Assembly (NCBI GenBank): GCA_963709325.1
Contig: CAVPVV010000001.1
Location: 930,001 to 994,000 of the forward strand
Length of the DNA: 64,000 nt
Reading direction: 5' to 3'
Source of the DNA: VFZN01 sp963709325
GTDB taxonomy: Bacteria; Acidobacteriota; Vicinamibacteria; Vicinamibacterales; UBA2999
Part shown: positions 48,621 to 56,714 of the stretch, piece after piece
Layout: each line of letters opens with the position of its first letter
How positions within the stretch are numbered: the first letter of the stretch is position 1
Translations under genes and position numbers: made by a program
The notes under the pieces: model-generated
Seen by the model: the letters and a program-made list of their open reading frames with translations, nothing else
Databases searched by the model: none
What the model was told of the DNA's origin: nothing

Positions 48621-49828
48621 CGATTGCGGTTGCGGCGCTCGTCGCGCCGATCGTCGTCGCGACGCCGGCATTCGCCCAGGTCGCCATGCCAGACGCCACC
48701 CAGATGTCCGGCATTCCGCTGCCGGCCGGTGACCTGCCGGTGGGGACGATCTCGGTGCGCGTCTTCCGCGAGCGAGTCGGCAATAACATCAGCGGCCAGA
48801 GTGTGTCGGTGACGGTCAGCGGCAAGACGAAGACCGCAACCACCGACGCCCAGGGCCGGGCCGAGTTCCCTGGCTTCAAGCCCGGTGACGTCGCAGTGGC
48901 GACCACGACCGTCGATGGCGAGATCCTGGCGTCGCAGGAGATCACGGTGCCGTCGCGCGGAGGGACTCGCGTTGCGCTGGTCGCCGGCGCCAAGGCCGCA
49001 GCCGCGAAGGCCCAGGCCGAGGCGGAGGCCGCGGCGAAGGAGCCGGCCAGGCAGGGCGTGGTAGTCATTGGCGGCGATTCGCGGATCATCTTCGAGTTCC
49101 AGAGTGACGTGCTGACGGTCTTCTACATCCTCGAGATCCTCAACAACGCACGCACCCCGATCGACACCGGTGCCCCGCTCGATTTCCAGCTGCCTTCGGG
49201 CGCGGCGCAGCCGTCGCTGATGGAAGGGAGCACCAGGCAGGCCACGGTCCGCGGCGAGACGGTGCGCGTCACCGGTCCGTTCGCGCCCGGCGTCACGAGC
49301 CTGCAGATCGGGTTCTCGCTGCCCGACCACGGCGCCAGCCACACGCTCAGCCAGCGCTTCCCCGCGGCCATCGAGCGGCCTTTCGTCGCCGTCGAGAAGA
49401 TCGGCGACATGCAACTCCGTTCGGCGCAGCTTCAGAACATCGAGACCTTCAACGCCGATGGGGGCAAGGTCTTCCTGGTTGGGACGGGCAACCGACTTGC
49501 CGCTGGCACCGAGCTGGCGATCGAGGTCAGCAACATGCCCGCGCACAATATGACGCCGCGGTGGATCGCTGTCGGCCTCGCGGCACTGATCCTGGCCGCC
49601 GGGTTGTACGTGGCGCTCACGCCATCGGCGCAGTCGCCTCGCGCCGCGCTCGAGGACGAGCGCGCCCGCTTGATGCGGGAGCTCGTGGCGATGGAGGAGC
49701 GCCGGCGGGCCGGCAAGCCGAAGCCGAAGGACGCGGAGCGGCGTCCGGCAGTGATGGCGGAACTGGAGCGGGTGCTGGCAACGCTTGACGACGAGGCGCC
49801 AGGGGGTGGCCAGGGGGCCGCCGCGTGA
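48593..49828 (+). CDS. Exported membrane-anchored protein with regulatory-like beta domain (ccm-linked, unknown)
   Basis: 411 residues from the ATG at 48593, inside the end of the previous gene. A signal peptide (FLAIAVAALVAPIVVATPAF) leads to a carboxypeptidase-regulatory-like beta sandwich (TISVRVFRERVGNNISGQSV, SVTVSGKTKTATTDAQGRAE, FPGFKPGDVAVATTTVDGEI), an Ala/Lys helical linker, a larger beta region (SRIIFEFQSDVLTVFYILEI, PIDTGAPLDFQLPSGAAQPS), one membrane helix (WIAVGLAALILAAGLYVALT) and a cytoplasmic coiled coil (RARLMRELVAMEERRRAGKP, MAELERVLATLDDEA). It joins ccmA by ATP-side coupling (GTGA overlap). No family name is known to me. Placement between ccmF and ccmABC suggests an accessory role in cytochrome maturation or export. 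Confidence 0.65.
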   Translation: MRHFAHAFLAIAVAALVAPIVVATPAFAQVAMPDATQMSGIPLPAGDLPVGTISVRVFRERVGNNISGQSVSVTVSGKTKTATTDAQGRAEFPGFKPGDVAVATTTVDGEILASQEITVPSRGGTRVALVAGAKAAAAKAQAEAEAAAKEPARQGVVVIGGDSRIIFEFQSDVLTVFYILEILNNARTPIDTGAPLDFQLPSGAAQPSLMEGSTRQATVRGETVRVTGPFAPGVTSLQIGFSLPDHGASHTLSQRFPAAIERPFVAVEKIGDMQLRSAQLQNIETFNADGGKVFLVGTGNRLAAGTELAIEVSNMPAHNMTPRWIAVGLAALILAAGLYVALTPSAQSPRAALEDERARLMRELVAMEERRRAGKPKPKDAERRPAVMAELERVLATLDDEAPGGGQGAAA

Positions 49829-50532
49829 TCGAGGATTTCGATCGACTCACGGTTACCAGCCTCTCGCGTCACTACGGCCGCCGCAAGGCGCTGTCCAGGG
49901 TGACCTTCTCCTGTTCTTCCGGCGACATCGCCGGTCTCCTGGGCCCGAACGGCGCCGGCAAGTCCACGCTCCTGGCGATCCTCGGCACGCTGCTGGCGCC
50001 CTCCGAAGGGCGTGTCGAGTACGGCGATGTGACGGCCGAGGCCGGCGGCGCCGGGCTTCGGGCCCGCATCGGCATGCTTGGCCACGATCTGTTCCTCTAT
50101 CCCGAGCTGACTGCGCACGAGAACCTGACCTTCTTCGGCCGGCTCTACGGTGTGCCCGATGCGGCGTCGCGGGCGGAGGCGGCGCTCGCGCGCGCGGGAC
50201 TGGGCGAGCGCGCCCACGACGCGGTCTCCGGCTTCTCGCGGGGCATGCGGCAGCGCGTCGCGCTGGAGCGGGCGCTGCTGCACCAGCCCCGGCTCCTGCT
50301 CCTCGACGAGCCCTTCACCGGGCTCGATCAAGCCTCGACCGCCGCGCTGGTCGCGCGCCTCAAGGAGGAGCAGGGCCGAGGTGTGCTGACGGTGCTGGCG
50401 ACGCACGATCTCGACGTCGTGGATGGTCTGCTCACGCGCGAACTGTTCCTGCGCAACGGGCGGCTGATGGAAGTGGGGGCAGGGGAGGGCTCGCTGCGCG
50501 AACGGTACCGCGCGGCGATCGCGACGGCGTGA
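49825..50532 (+). CDS. ccmA: Heme-exporter ABC ATPase CcmA
   Basis: 235 residues, start GTG at 49825 overlapping the previous TGA. Walker A GLLGPNGAGKSTLLAILGTL, the D/Q-loop region GMLGHDLFLYPELTAHENLT, the signature SGFSRGMRQRVALERALLHQ, Walker B LLLLDEPFTGLD and the switch His in VLATHDLDVVDG are all intact. In the Ccm system CcmA with CcmB releases holo-CcmE from CcmC using ATP. The gene order A-B-C-D follows with 4-bp overlaps. Length is close to the family average. Confidence 0.93.
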   Translation: MIEDFDRLTVTSLSRHYGRRKALSRVTFSCSSGDIAGLLGPNGAGKSTLLAILGTLLAPSEGRVEYGDVTAEAGGAGLRARIGMLGHDLFLYPELTAHENLTFFGRLYGVPDAASRAEAALARAGLGERAHDAVSGFSRGMRQRVALERALLHQPRLLLLDEPFTGLDQASTAALVARLKEEQGRGVLTVLATHDLDVVDGLLTRELFLRNGRLMEVGAGEGSLRERYRAAIATA

Positions 50533-51212
50533 GCAACTTCCTGCGCGTCGCGCTACTGGTTGTCCGGAAGGACTTGATGGTCGAAGCACGCAGCCTCGAG
50601 GTCGTGTCCACGACGCTGTTCTTCGCGCTCACGGTCGTGCTCGTGTTCGCGTTCGGCCTGGTCCGCGAGGGCCGGCCGGTAGACGATGTCGCGGCGGCGA
50701 TTCTCTGGATTGCGACCGCGTTCTCGGGCACGCTTGCGCTCGGCCGCACGTTCGAGCGCGAGCGCCAGGCGGACACGCTGCGGGCGCTGATGCTCGCGCC
50801 GGCCGATCGTCCGGCGATCTACGCCGGCAAGCTCGTGGGGATGCTGCTGCTGATGGGACTGGTGGAGCTCGTCCTCGTGCCGCTCATCGGCCTGCTGTTC
50901 CAGGCGCCAATCTTTGACCACCCGCTGCACCTGGCAGCTCTGCTCGCCGCCGGGACCACCGGGTTCGCCGCTGTTGGGACGCTGTTCGCGGCGATGCTGG
51001 TGCGGGCGCGCAGCCGCGATGTGATGCTGCCGATCCTGTTGTATCCGATCACGGTTCCGGTCATGATCGCCGGAGTACGCGGGACGGCGGCGCTGTTCCA
51101 GGCGAGGCCGGACGAGGCGCTGGCACAGTTCTGGATCGCGCTTCTCGTGTTCTTCGATGTCGTGTTCGTGACGCTCGCGCTCTGGACGTTCGAACCGGTG
51201 ATGACGGAGTGA
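50529..51212 (+). CDS. ccmB: Heme-exporter ABC permease CcmB
   Basis: About 227 residues. The GTG at 50529 overlaps the ccmA stop (GTGA). The first residues NFLRVALLVVRKDLMVEARS are the CcmB start, followed by six membrane helices including LEVVSTTLFFALTVVLVFAF, AAAILWIATAFSGTLALGRT and FERERQADTLRALMLAPADR (the coupling loop), GMLLLMGLVELVLVPLIGLL, LPILLYPITVPVMIAGVRGT and LLVFFDVVFVTLALWTFEPV. It pairs with CcmA in the CcmABCD complex. The frame is intact. A short GGCTTGAGGCTTGA unit separates it from ccmC. Confidence 0.92.
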   Translation: MSNFLRVALLVVRKDLMVEARSLEVVSTTLFFALTVVLVFAFGLVREGRPVDDVAAAILWIATAFSGTLALGRTFERERQADTLRALMLAPADRPAIYAGKLVGMLLLMGLVELVLVPLIGLLFQAPIFDHPLHLAALLAAGTTGFAAVGTLFAAMLVRARSRDVMLPILLYPITVPVMIAGVRGTAALFQARPDEALAQFWIALLVFFDVVFVTLALWTFEPVMTE

Positions 51213-51227
51213 GGGCTTGAGGCTTGA

Positions 51228-51887
51228 ATGTCGACGCTGAACCGGATTGAGCTCGCGCTGGCGGGTGGCATGCTCGCGGTGTCGCCGTGGATCATCAATG
51301 CCGCGCCCTACGAGTCCACGATGGGACTCGTGCAGAAGATCTTCTACTACCACATGCCATCGGCGTGGCTGTTCCTGATCGCGGCGCTCGTTGCTGGCGT
51401 GTCGAGCGCCATATTCCTGTTCGGCAGGAAGCCCAATGCCGACGCGTGGGCGCTGGCGGCCGCAGAAATGGCGGTGGTCTTCGGCATCATCACGCTGGTC
51501 ACCGGGCCGCTCTGGGCTCGAAAGGCGTGGGGCATCTGGTGGGTCTGGGACGCGCGGCTGACCTCCAGCCTCATTCTCTGGATGATCTTCGTGGCTTATC
51601 TGCTCCTCCGCCGCTACGGGGGGCCGGGATCCGACAAGCTGGGCGCGGGAATGGCGCTCTTCGGGCTCGCCAACGTGCCGTTCATCTTCGTCTCGGTGAA
51701 CGTGTGGCGGACGCTGCACCCCCAGACCTCGGTGGTCCCGACGTTACCCGTGCAGATGGGCGGGCCGCTGTGGTACTGCGTGTTCGCGTTCCTGCTGCTG
51801 TTCCTCGCGCTGCTCAGCATGCGGGCGCGATTGCAGCAACAGCGCGTGCGGATCGAGCAGCTCTATCTCGCCGAGGACGAAGCGTGA
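51228..51887 (+). CDS. ccmC: Heme handling protein CcmC
   Basis: An intact 219-residue six-helix protein. The WWD motif is seen as AWGIWWVWDARLTSSLILWM, with flanking histidines in IFYYHMPSAWLFLIAALVAG and VNVWRTLHPQTSVVPT, the ligands that hold heme for transfer to CcmE. The remaining helices (AEMAVVFGIITLVTGPLWAR, GAGMALFGLANVPFIFVSVN, WYCVFAFLLLFLALLSMRAR) are as expected. It starts 15 bp after ccmB. CcmC loads heme onto CcmE. The adaptation of CcmC to a Cys-type CcmE would be in the periplasmic loops, which cannot be judged by eye. Confidence 0.94.
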   Translation: MSTLNRIELALAGGMLAVSPWIINAAPYESTMGLVQKIFYYHMPSAWLFLIAALVAGVSSAIFLFGRKPNADAWALAAAEMAVVFGIITLVTGPLWARKAWGIWWVWDARLTSSLILWMIFVAYLLLRRYGGPGSDKLGAGMALFGLANVPFIFVSVNVWRTLHPQTSVVPTLPVQMGGPLWYCVFAFLLLFLALLSMRARLQQQRVRIEQLYLAEDEA

Positions 51888-52162
51888 TGCGATTCTGTCG
51901 AACCCTGTTTCTGGCCGCGGCCGTGATCGCGGGCGCCCTGGCCGGGCCGGTGCCGCCGGCCTTTGCTCAACCGAAACCGTCGCCAGACGAGTTCGTGCCG
52001 CTCGCGGAAGCGCCGCCCGGGGAGCAGATTCCGGCCATCAACCTCGTCGCCGCCGCCTACGGCTTCGTCTGGATCGTGGTCGTCGGCTACGTGTGGTCGC
52101 TCGGCAAGCGCCTGCAGCAGGCGGAAGCGGAAATCGCCGCGCTCGAGCGGAAGGCACGCTGA
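51887..52162 (+). CDS. CcmD-like small membrane protein with signal peptide
   Basis: 91 residues. The ATG shares a base with the ccmC TGA (TGATG). A signal peptide (FLAAAVIAGALAGPVPPAFA) precedes a periplasmic stretch of about 30 residues (KPSPDEFVPLAEAPPGEQIP), one helix (LVAAAYGFVWIVVVGYVWSL) and a short cytoplasmic coiled coil (GKRLQQAEAEIAALERKAR). The helix plus charged tail is the CcmD pattern; the N-terminal extension with its own signal is longer than in typical 50-70-residue CcmD. CcmD helps release CcmE from CcmABC. The gene position supports the call. Confidence 0.75.
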   Translation: MRFCRTLFLAAAVIAGALAGPVPPAFAQPKPSPDEFVPLAEAPPGEQIPAINLVAAAYGFVWIVVVGYVWSLGKRLQQAEAEIAALERKAR

Positions 52163-52323
52163 TGGACATCTCGCAGATCACCGGGGCGCACTTCATCTAC
52201 ATCCCGTTCGTGCTGCTGATTGGCACGGTGATCGGCTGGGTACTGGGCTCGCGCGCCGCGCAGGACGCCTACGCCGCCGAGCTCAAGCGCCGCGACGAGA
52301 AGGCGAGGCGGCAGCAGCAGTAG
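52162..52323 (+). CDS. Tiny one-helix membrane protein at the end of the ccm operon
   Basis: 53 residues, with ATG overlapping the previous TGA (TGATG). MDISQITGAHFIYIPFVLLI, then GTVIGWVLGSRAAQDAYAAE and LKRRDEKARRQQQ: a single membrane helix and a basic helical tail. It is not a recognised Ccm component. Coupled translation with the CcmD-like gene argues that it is real and works with the complex. Nothing else is known. Confidence 0.6.
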   Translation: MDISQITGAHFIYIPFVLLIGTVIGWVLGSRAAQDAYAAELKRRDEKARRQQQ

Positions 52324-52373
52324 GCGCCGCGCGCGAGCGGCGTCCATCGCCCGATTGAGGATTGACGATTGAT

Positions 52374-52613
52374 GATTTATTGATGATCCGCCGATTGGTG
52401 CATTGCGGCATTCGATTGACGATTGGGGCATTGCGGTATTGAGCGATCGCTGCACTGGCGATTGCTGCACTAGCGATAGGCGCACTGGCGATTGGCTTGA
52501 GACTGGCTCTGCTGCCAATCACCAATCGTGATTTCCGCAATCACCCAATCCCCAATTGCTTCGATCGCCAATCGAATGCCGCAATGCACCAATCGGCGGA
52601 TCATCAATAAATC
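52374..52613. repeat. Perfect 45-bp inverted repeat with CAATCG-type spacer
   Basis: 52374-52418 is the exact reverse complement of 52569-52613. The 150-bp spacer is itself made of GCGATTG/CAATCG-like units. The surrounding bases continue the theme (GATTGACGATTGATG, CGTCAATCGTCAGTC). It lies between the convergent ccm operon and the phosphodiesterase gene. Related units occur at 44310-44400. Confidence 0.9.
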
Positions 52614-52658
52614 GTCAATCGTCAGTCTTCAATCGTCAGTGGACGCGCGGAGCGACGC

Positions 52659-53405
52659 CTACCGCCCGACCGCCAGTCGCTCCGCCAGTATTTCAGGCAG
52701 TCCCTGCTCCACAATCCGCGCCTGCGCCTTGGCGATGGGGTAGGGGATGCGGTGAATGGTCACCGTCACCTTGGCGGCATCGACGATCGCGAAACCGGCA
52801 CGCGGATCGCCGTCGCGAGGTTGGCCGACCGAGCCAGGGTTGATCAAATACTTCGCTTCCGGCTTGAGGGTGATGTCGTAGGGCCGGCTGTCGCCGTTGG
52901 TTTCAACGCCGAACTGGTTGCGCGCCAGGCTGTAGCCGACCTGCACGTGAGTGTGGCCGAACAGGCACAGCCCTCGCCGGGACGCGTGCAGCGCCCGCAG
53001 CGCGTCGAGATCGTCGAAGACGTAGGCGTCTTCGTCGAACGGCGTTCCGTGACAGATCTCGAAGGCGCCGTCGACATCGACCGGGCCGGCCGGCAGCGCC
53101 GCCAGCCAGGCGCGATTGAAGTCGGTGAGCGTTTCGTAGGTCCACCGAATCGCGCTCCGCGCCACCGCGTTGAATCCGTCGGCGGTCTCGATCCCCGAGC
53201 CCACCTTGTCGTGATTCCCGCGAATCAGTGCGTGCGGCTCGAGCTCCCGCACGAGATCGACGACGGCGTTCGGGTCGCCGCCGTAGCCGACGAGATCGCC
53301 GAGGACGACAACGCGATCCCAGCCGATGGTGCGTGAGGCGGCCATCACGGTCTCATAGGCTTCGAGGTTCGCGTGTATGTCGCTGATCACGAGATAGCGC
53401 ATCAA
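52659..53405 (-). CDS. Metallophosphoesterase (YfcE/MJ0936-like)
   Basis: An intact 248-residue protein (or 247 from the second Met). All calcineurin-like metal motifs are present: YLVISDIHANLEAYETVM (D-x-H), VVLGDLVGYGGDPN (GD), ALIRGNHDKVGSG (GNHD), FEICHGTPFDEDAYVF and LCLFGHTHVQVGYSLARNQF (GHTH). It is a two-metal phosphodiesterase. Members with this exact pattern are often annotated as phosphodiesterases of unknown substrate. No signal peptide is seen. It is transcribed toward the ccm operon. Confidence 0.9.
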   Translation of the reverse strand: MMRYLVISDIHANLEAYETVMAASRTIGWDRVVVLGDLVGYGGDPNAVVDLVRELEPHALIRGNHDKVGSGIETADGFNAVARSAIRWTYETLTDFNRAWLAALPAGPVDVDGAFEICHGTPFDEDAYVFDDLDALRALHASRRGLCLFGHTHVQVGYSLARNQFGVETNGDSRPYDITLKPEAKYLINPGSVGQPRDGDPRAGFAIVDAAKVTVTIHRIPYPIAKAQARIVEQGLPEILAERLAVGR

Positions 53406-53515
53406 CCCCTCAGTTTACCGACGTCGGGCATCCGCCCGCCCGGGACTCCCCGCGGTCTTGCCACGATCCGGCGAATAGCAAGCTGATGTCCCACGAGCAA
53501 GCGGCGGGACACTCC

Positions 53516-54016
53516 TCAGGTCTCCAGCCCGTCGACGATTTGATCGACCAGCAGGTCCACCGAACCGCGACTCGCGTCGACCCGGACGGGGGCGAGACGA
53601 TAAGCGGCGAGGCGCTGATTATAAAGGGATTCGAGGGTGCCGCGGTCGGCCGCCAGCGGCCGCCGGCCATCGGCCGGCACCCGTTCGAGGACCGTGGCGA
53701 GCGGGATGTCGAGCCAGATGACCAGCCCGTCACGCAGCATCAGCTCGCGGTTGCGCGGATCGACGAAGGTGCCGCCGCCGCTGGCGACCACCGTGCCCCG
53801 GAGCGGGAGCAGGCCGATCAGCGCTTCCCGTTCCAATGCGCGGAAGTAGGGCTCGCCATGCTGCCGGAAGATGCCTGGAATGTCGCGGCGTTCGCGCCGC
53901 TCGATCCACTCGTCGATGTCCTCGGCGCGCCAGTCGAGACGGGCCGCGAGCGCCCGGGCGACGCTCGACTTGCCGGCGCCCATGAAGCCGACCAGGTAAA
54001 TCTTGTCGGTTGTCAC
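53516..54016 (-). CDS. aroK: Shikimate kinase AroK
   Basis: An intact 166-residue protein. Walker A is IYLVGFMGAGKSSVARALAA, the shikimate-binding EDIDEWIERRERRDIPGIFR and EPYFRALEREAL follow, then VVASGGGTFVDPRNRELM with the GGG-T loop, and VPADGRRPLAAD with the lid Arg residues. It phosphorylates shikimate in the aromatic amino-acid pathway. The ATG at 54016 overlaps aroA (stop side) by 4 bp, so aroA and aroK are transcribed together in the pathway order. Confidence 0.95.
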   Translation of the reverse strand: MTTDKIYLVGFMGAGKSSVARALAARLDWRAEDIDEWIERRERRDIPGIFRQHGEPYFRALEREALIGLLPLRGTVVASGGGTFVDPRNRELMLRDGLVIWLDIPLATVLERVPADGRRPLAADRGTLESLYNQRLAAYRLAPVRVDASRGSVDLLVDQIVDGLET

Positions 54017-55293
54017 GCCCGCAGTCGGTCGAGATCGGCGAAGAACCCTGGATAGGACACCGAGACCACCTCCGAACCGTCGATGGTGGTCGGGCCGGTC
54101 GCGCCCAGCGCCGCAATCGCGAACGCCATCGCCAGCCGGTGATCGCCGTGCGCGTCCACCGCGCCCCCGGTGAGGCGCCGGCTGGGACGAATCGTGAAGC
54201 CGTCCGGCCGCTCGTCGGCGTCCGCCCCCATGGTGCGCAGGCCCCCGATCAGCGCCGAAATCCGGTCGCTCTCCTTCACCCGCAACTCACCGGCGCCGCT
54301 GACCGACAGCCCGCCGCCAAAGGTCGCCAGGGCGGCCAGCACCGGCAGTTCGTCGATCACCAGCGGCACTTCCTCCGGCTCGATCTCCACCCGGTCGAGC
54401 GCGCCGTAACGGACGCGAATGTGCCCGACCGGCTCGCCGGCGTCCCGCTCGGTGACCTGGGCCTCGACCACCGCCCCGAACCTGCGGAGCAGATCGAGGA
54501 TGGCCGCCCGGCTCGGATTCAGCCCGACGCCTTCAATGGTCACGTCCGATCCGGGGAGGACTGCCGCGGCGACGGCGGGAAACGCCGCCGACGAGATATC
54601 GCCCGGCACTCGGAGGTCCCGCGCCCGCAGACGACGGCCGCCGGTGACCGACACCCGGCGGCCATCGATGGCCGCGGGCGCGCCGAACGCCTCGAGGGCG
54701 CGCTCGGTGTGGTCGCGGGTCGGCGCCGGTTCGGTCACGGTGGTGACGCCGGCGGCATGCAGTCCGGCGAGGAGCACGGCACTCTTCACCTGGGCGCTCG
54801 CGACCTCGGGTTGGAAGTGAAGCGCCTGGAGCGTTCCGCCTCGGACCACGATCGGCGGCCGGTCACCGGGCGAGGCCTCGAAGCGCGCGCCCATCTCGGT
54901 CAGCGGCGCGATCACCCGGCGCATCGGCCGGCGTGACAGCGACGCGTCGCCGAACAGCGTGGCGGCGAACCGGTGCGCCGCCAGCACACCCGACATCAGC
55001 CGCATCGTCGTCCCGGAGTTCCCGCAGTCGAGCGGCTCGGTCGGGGCCTGCAACTGGCCGAGGCCGCGGCCAGTAATCCTCACCTGGTGGGGGCCCAGAC
55101 GCTCGACCAGCACACCGAGCGCGGCCAGGCAGGCCAGCGTGGACTGGCAGTCGGCGCCGGGCGCGTAGTTGCTGATCGTGGAGACGCCGTCAGCAAGGGC
55201 GGCGAGGATCGCGTAGCGATGTGAAATGGACTTGTCGCCAGGGACCTGGAGGCGGCCGCGGACGGCGGCGGCCGGGGCTATCACGAGGGGCAC
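54013..55293 (-). CDS. aroA: EPSP synthase AroA
   Basis: An intact 426-residue 3-phosphoshikimate 1-carboxyvinyltransferase. LQVPGDKSISHRYAILAALA carries the catalytic Lys and the PGDKS-x-S-x-R pattern, EPLDCGNSGTTMRLMSGVLA the P-loop-like GNSGT, and FGDASLSRRPMRRVIAPLTE the R-R-P-M motif; also AQVKSAVLLAGLHAAGVTTV, IDELPVLAALATFGGGLSVS and VKESDRISALIGGLRTMGAD, then DHRLAMAFAIAALGA. It makes EPSP from shikimate-3-phosphate and PEP. Its residues in the LDCGNSGTTMR loop look like the Gly form of class I enzymes, though class cannot be decided by eye. It overlaps aroK by 4 bp. Confidence 0.95.
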   Translation of the reverse strand: MPLVIAPAAAVRGRLQVPGDKSISHRYAILAALADGVSTISNYAPGADCQSTLACLAALGVLVERLGPHQVRITGRGLGQLQAPTEPLDCGNSGTTMRLMSGVLAAHRFAATLFGDASLSRRPMRRVIAPLTEMGARFEASPGDRPPIVVRGGTLQALHFQPEVASAQVKSAVLLAGLHAAGVTTVTEPAPTRDHTERALEAFGAPAAIDGRRVSVTGGRRLRARDLRVPGDISSAAFPAVAAAVLPGSDVTIEGVGLNPSRAAILDLLRRFGAVVEAQVTERDAGEPVGHIRVRYGALDRVEIEPEEVPLVIDELPVLAALATFGGGLSVSGAGELRVKESDRISALIGGLRTMGADADERPDGFTIRPSRRLTGGAVDAHGDHRLAMAFAIAALGATGPTTIDGSEVVSVSYPGFFADLDRLRA

Positions 55294-55368
55294 TGGCTCA
55301 CTATAGCAACTTGACCGCCTTCCGAGCCGTATGGATACTTAACGGCGCATGCCCCTTGCCGCGATCCG

Positions 55369-55803
55369 ATGACTGCGTCGCCCACGATCCGACTCGAGTT
55401 CGGCAGTGCCTTCGACATGCTCGACTTCGTGCAGGTGGTGAGCGATTACGTCGGCCGGCTCACGGGCCTGGACGACGACCAGCTCTATGAAGTGAGCGTG
55501 GCCGTTCGGGAAGGCGTGGTCAACGCCATCAAGCACGGAAACAAGTACGATCTTGCCAAGCGCGTCGTCGTCGAGTTCTCGGTCGAGCCGAGCGACCACA
55601 TGACGGTCTCGGTCAAGGACCAGGGTACCGGCTTCGATCCCGAAGAGATCCCCGATCCCCTCGCGCCCGAGAACATCATGAAGGGCAGCGGCCGCGGCAT
55701 CCTGTTCATGCGCAACTACATGGACGACGTGTCGCTCAGCCGGCATCCGGAAGGCGGGATGCAGATCTGGATGAAGAAGCGGCGCGCCGCCCCGGCCTCG
55801 TGA
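55369..55803 (+). CDS. RsbW-like anti-sigma-factor-type ATPase (HATPase_c_2)
   Basis: An intact 144-residue protein of the GHKL fold without other domains. VVSDYVGRLTGLDDDQLYEV, then AVREGVVNAIKHGN (N box with E-x-x-x-NAI-x-H), VSVKDQGTGFDPEEI (G1 box DxGxGF) and GSGRGILFMRNYMDDVSLS (G2 box) are present. Such proteins act as serine kinases or anti-sigma factors in partner-switching pathways, though the partner genes are not in this window. It overlaps the next gene by 4 bp (GTGA), suggesting coupled expression with the inositol monophosphatase. Confidence 0.85.
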   Translation: MTASPTIRLEFGSAFDMLDFVQVVSDYVGRLTGLDDDQLYEVSVAVREGVVNAIKHGNKYDLAKRVVVEFSVEPSDHMTVSVKDQGTGFDPEEIPDPLAPENIMKGSGRGILFMRNYMDDVSLSRHPEGGMQIWMKKRRAAPAS

Positions 55804-56585
55804 GCCCCGACCCCGTTTTTCTCGCCACCGCCGTCGAAGCCGTCGTTCGCGCCGGCGACATCCATCGCTCCAAATTCCGATCCGGCGTCCGCATCGACAA
55901 GAAGGGCGCTATCGATCTCGTCACCGAAGTCGATGTCGAGGTCGAGCGGATGTTCCGCGCGATGATCGCGGAGCGCTTTCCGGATCACCAGGTCCTGGCC
56001 GAGGAAATGGGCGGCAGCACCGCGCCGACGCGGTTCCGGTGGGTGTTCGATCCGCTCGACGGCACCACTAACTACGCGCACGGGCTGCCGATCTTCTGCG
56101 CGTCGCTGGCGCTCGAAATCGATGGCGAGGCCGCGGTCGCCGCCGTTTACGACGCGACCCGGCAGGAGCTGTTCACGGCCGAACGCGGCGTCGGCGCGTG
56201 GCTCAATGGCGAGCCGCTCGGCGTCTCGGCTACCGCTGAAATTCTCGAGGCCCTGCTGGTAACCGGCTTCCCGTACGACGTGCAGGAGAATCCGGAGCCA
56301 TACCTCCGCACGTTCGGCGCGTTCTTGTCCCGGGCCCGCGCGGTGCGCCGTCTCGGATCGGCGGCAATCGACCTCTGCTATGTCGCGGCCGGCCGGATGG
56401 ACGGCTTCTGGGAAGCGAAACTCAAGCCGTGGGACACCTGTGCCGGCGCGTTGATTGTCCAGGAGGCCGGCGGCCGCGTGACCGGAATAGGCGGCCAGCC
56501 GTGGAACAGTTCAAACGGCCACATCCTCGCGTCGAACGGTTTATTGCATCAGGCGATGCTCGAGATCCTGGCTGCGTCACGCTGA
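55800..56585 (+). CDS. Inositol monophosphatase family protein (SuhB-like)
   Basis: 261 residues, start GTG at 55800. The metal site residues are present: VLAEEMGG (Glu pair), WVFDPLDGTTNYAHGLPIFC (DPLDGT), and KPWDTCAGALIVQEAGGRVT (WD-x-C/A-A). The rest (RAVRRLGSAAIDLCYVAAGR, MDGFWE) matches the family. It dephosphorylates inositol-1-phosphate or related sugar phosphates; SuhB-type proteins also influence transcription. The frame is intact. It is followed by the inverted CGAAGAACA repeats. Confidence 0.93.
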   Translation: MSPDPVFLATAVEAVVRAGDIHRSKFRSGVRIDKKGAIDLVTEVDVEVERMFRAMIAERFPDHQVLAEEMGGSTAPTRFRWVFDPLDGTTNYAHGLPIFCASLALEIDGEAAVAAVYDATRQELFTAERGVGAWLNGEPLGVSATAEILEALLVTGFPYDVQENPEPYLRTFGAFLSRARAVRRLGSAAIDLCYVAAGRMDGFWEAKLKPWDTCAGALIVQEAGGRVTGIGGQPWNSSNGHILASNGLLHQAMLEILAASR

Positions 56586-56597
56586 ACCGAGTCCACG

Positions 56598-56714
56598 GGG
56601 AGACGCGAAGAGCCCGAAGAACACGAAGAACACGAATGGAAAGACTCAGGCAGTTTTTCCTGTGGCCTTCCCTTCGTGAACTCCGTGTCCTTCGTGTGCT
56701 TCGTGTTCACCGTT
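56598..56714. repeat. CGAAGAACA/CTTCGTGT inverted repeat between convergent genes
   Basis: The left side has GAAGAGCCCGAAGAACACGAAGAACACGAA, described here as three degenerate CGAAGA(A)CA units at about 56607-56636. The right side has the complementary TTCGTG-rich units at about 56673-56710. The arms can pair imperfectly and may serve as a bidirectional terminator. Similar units appear at 61955-61990. Confidence 0.65.

Noticed and set aside
50553..51719. Long minus-strand frame opposite ccmB and ccmC
   Set aside because: Same reason; it is low-complexity Arg/His/Glu/Gln sequence created by GC-rich codons.
52360..52640. CRISPR array in the repeat-rich spacer
   Set aside because: The units are short, degenerate and inverted, with no regular repeats, no unique spacers and no cas genes nearby.
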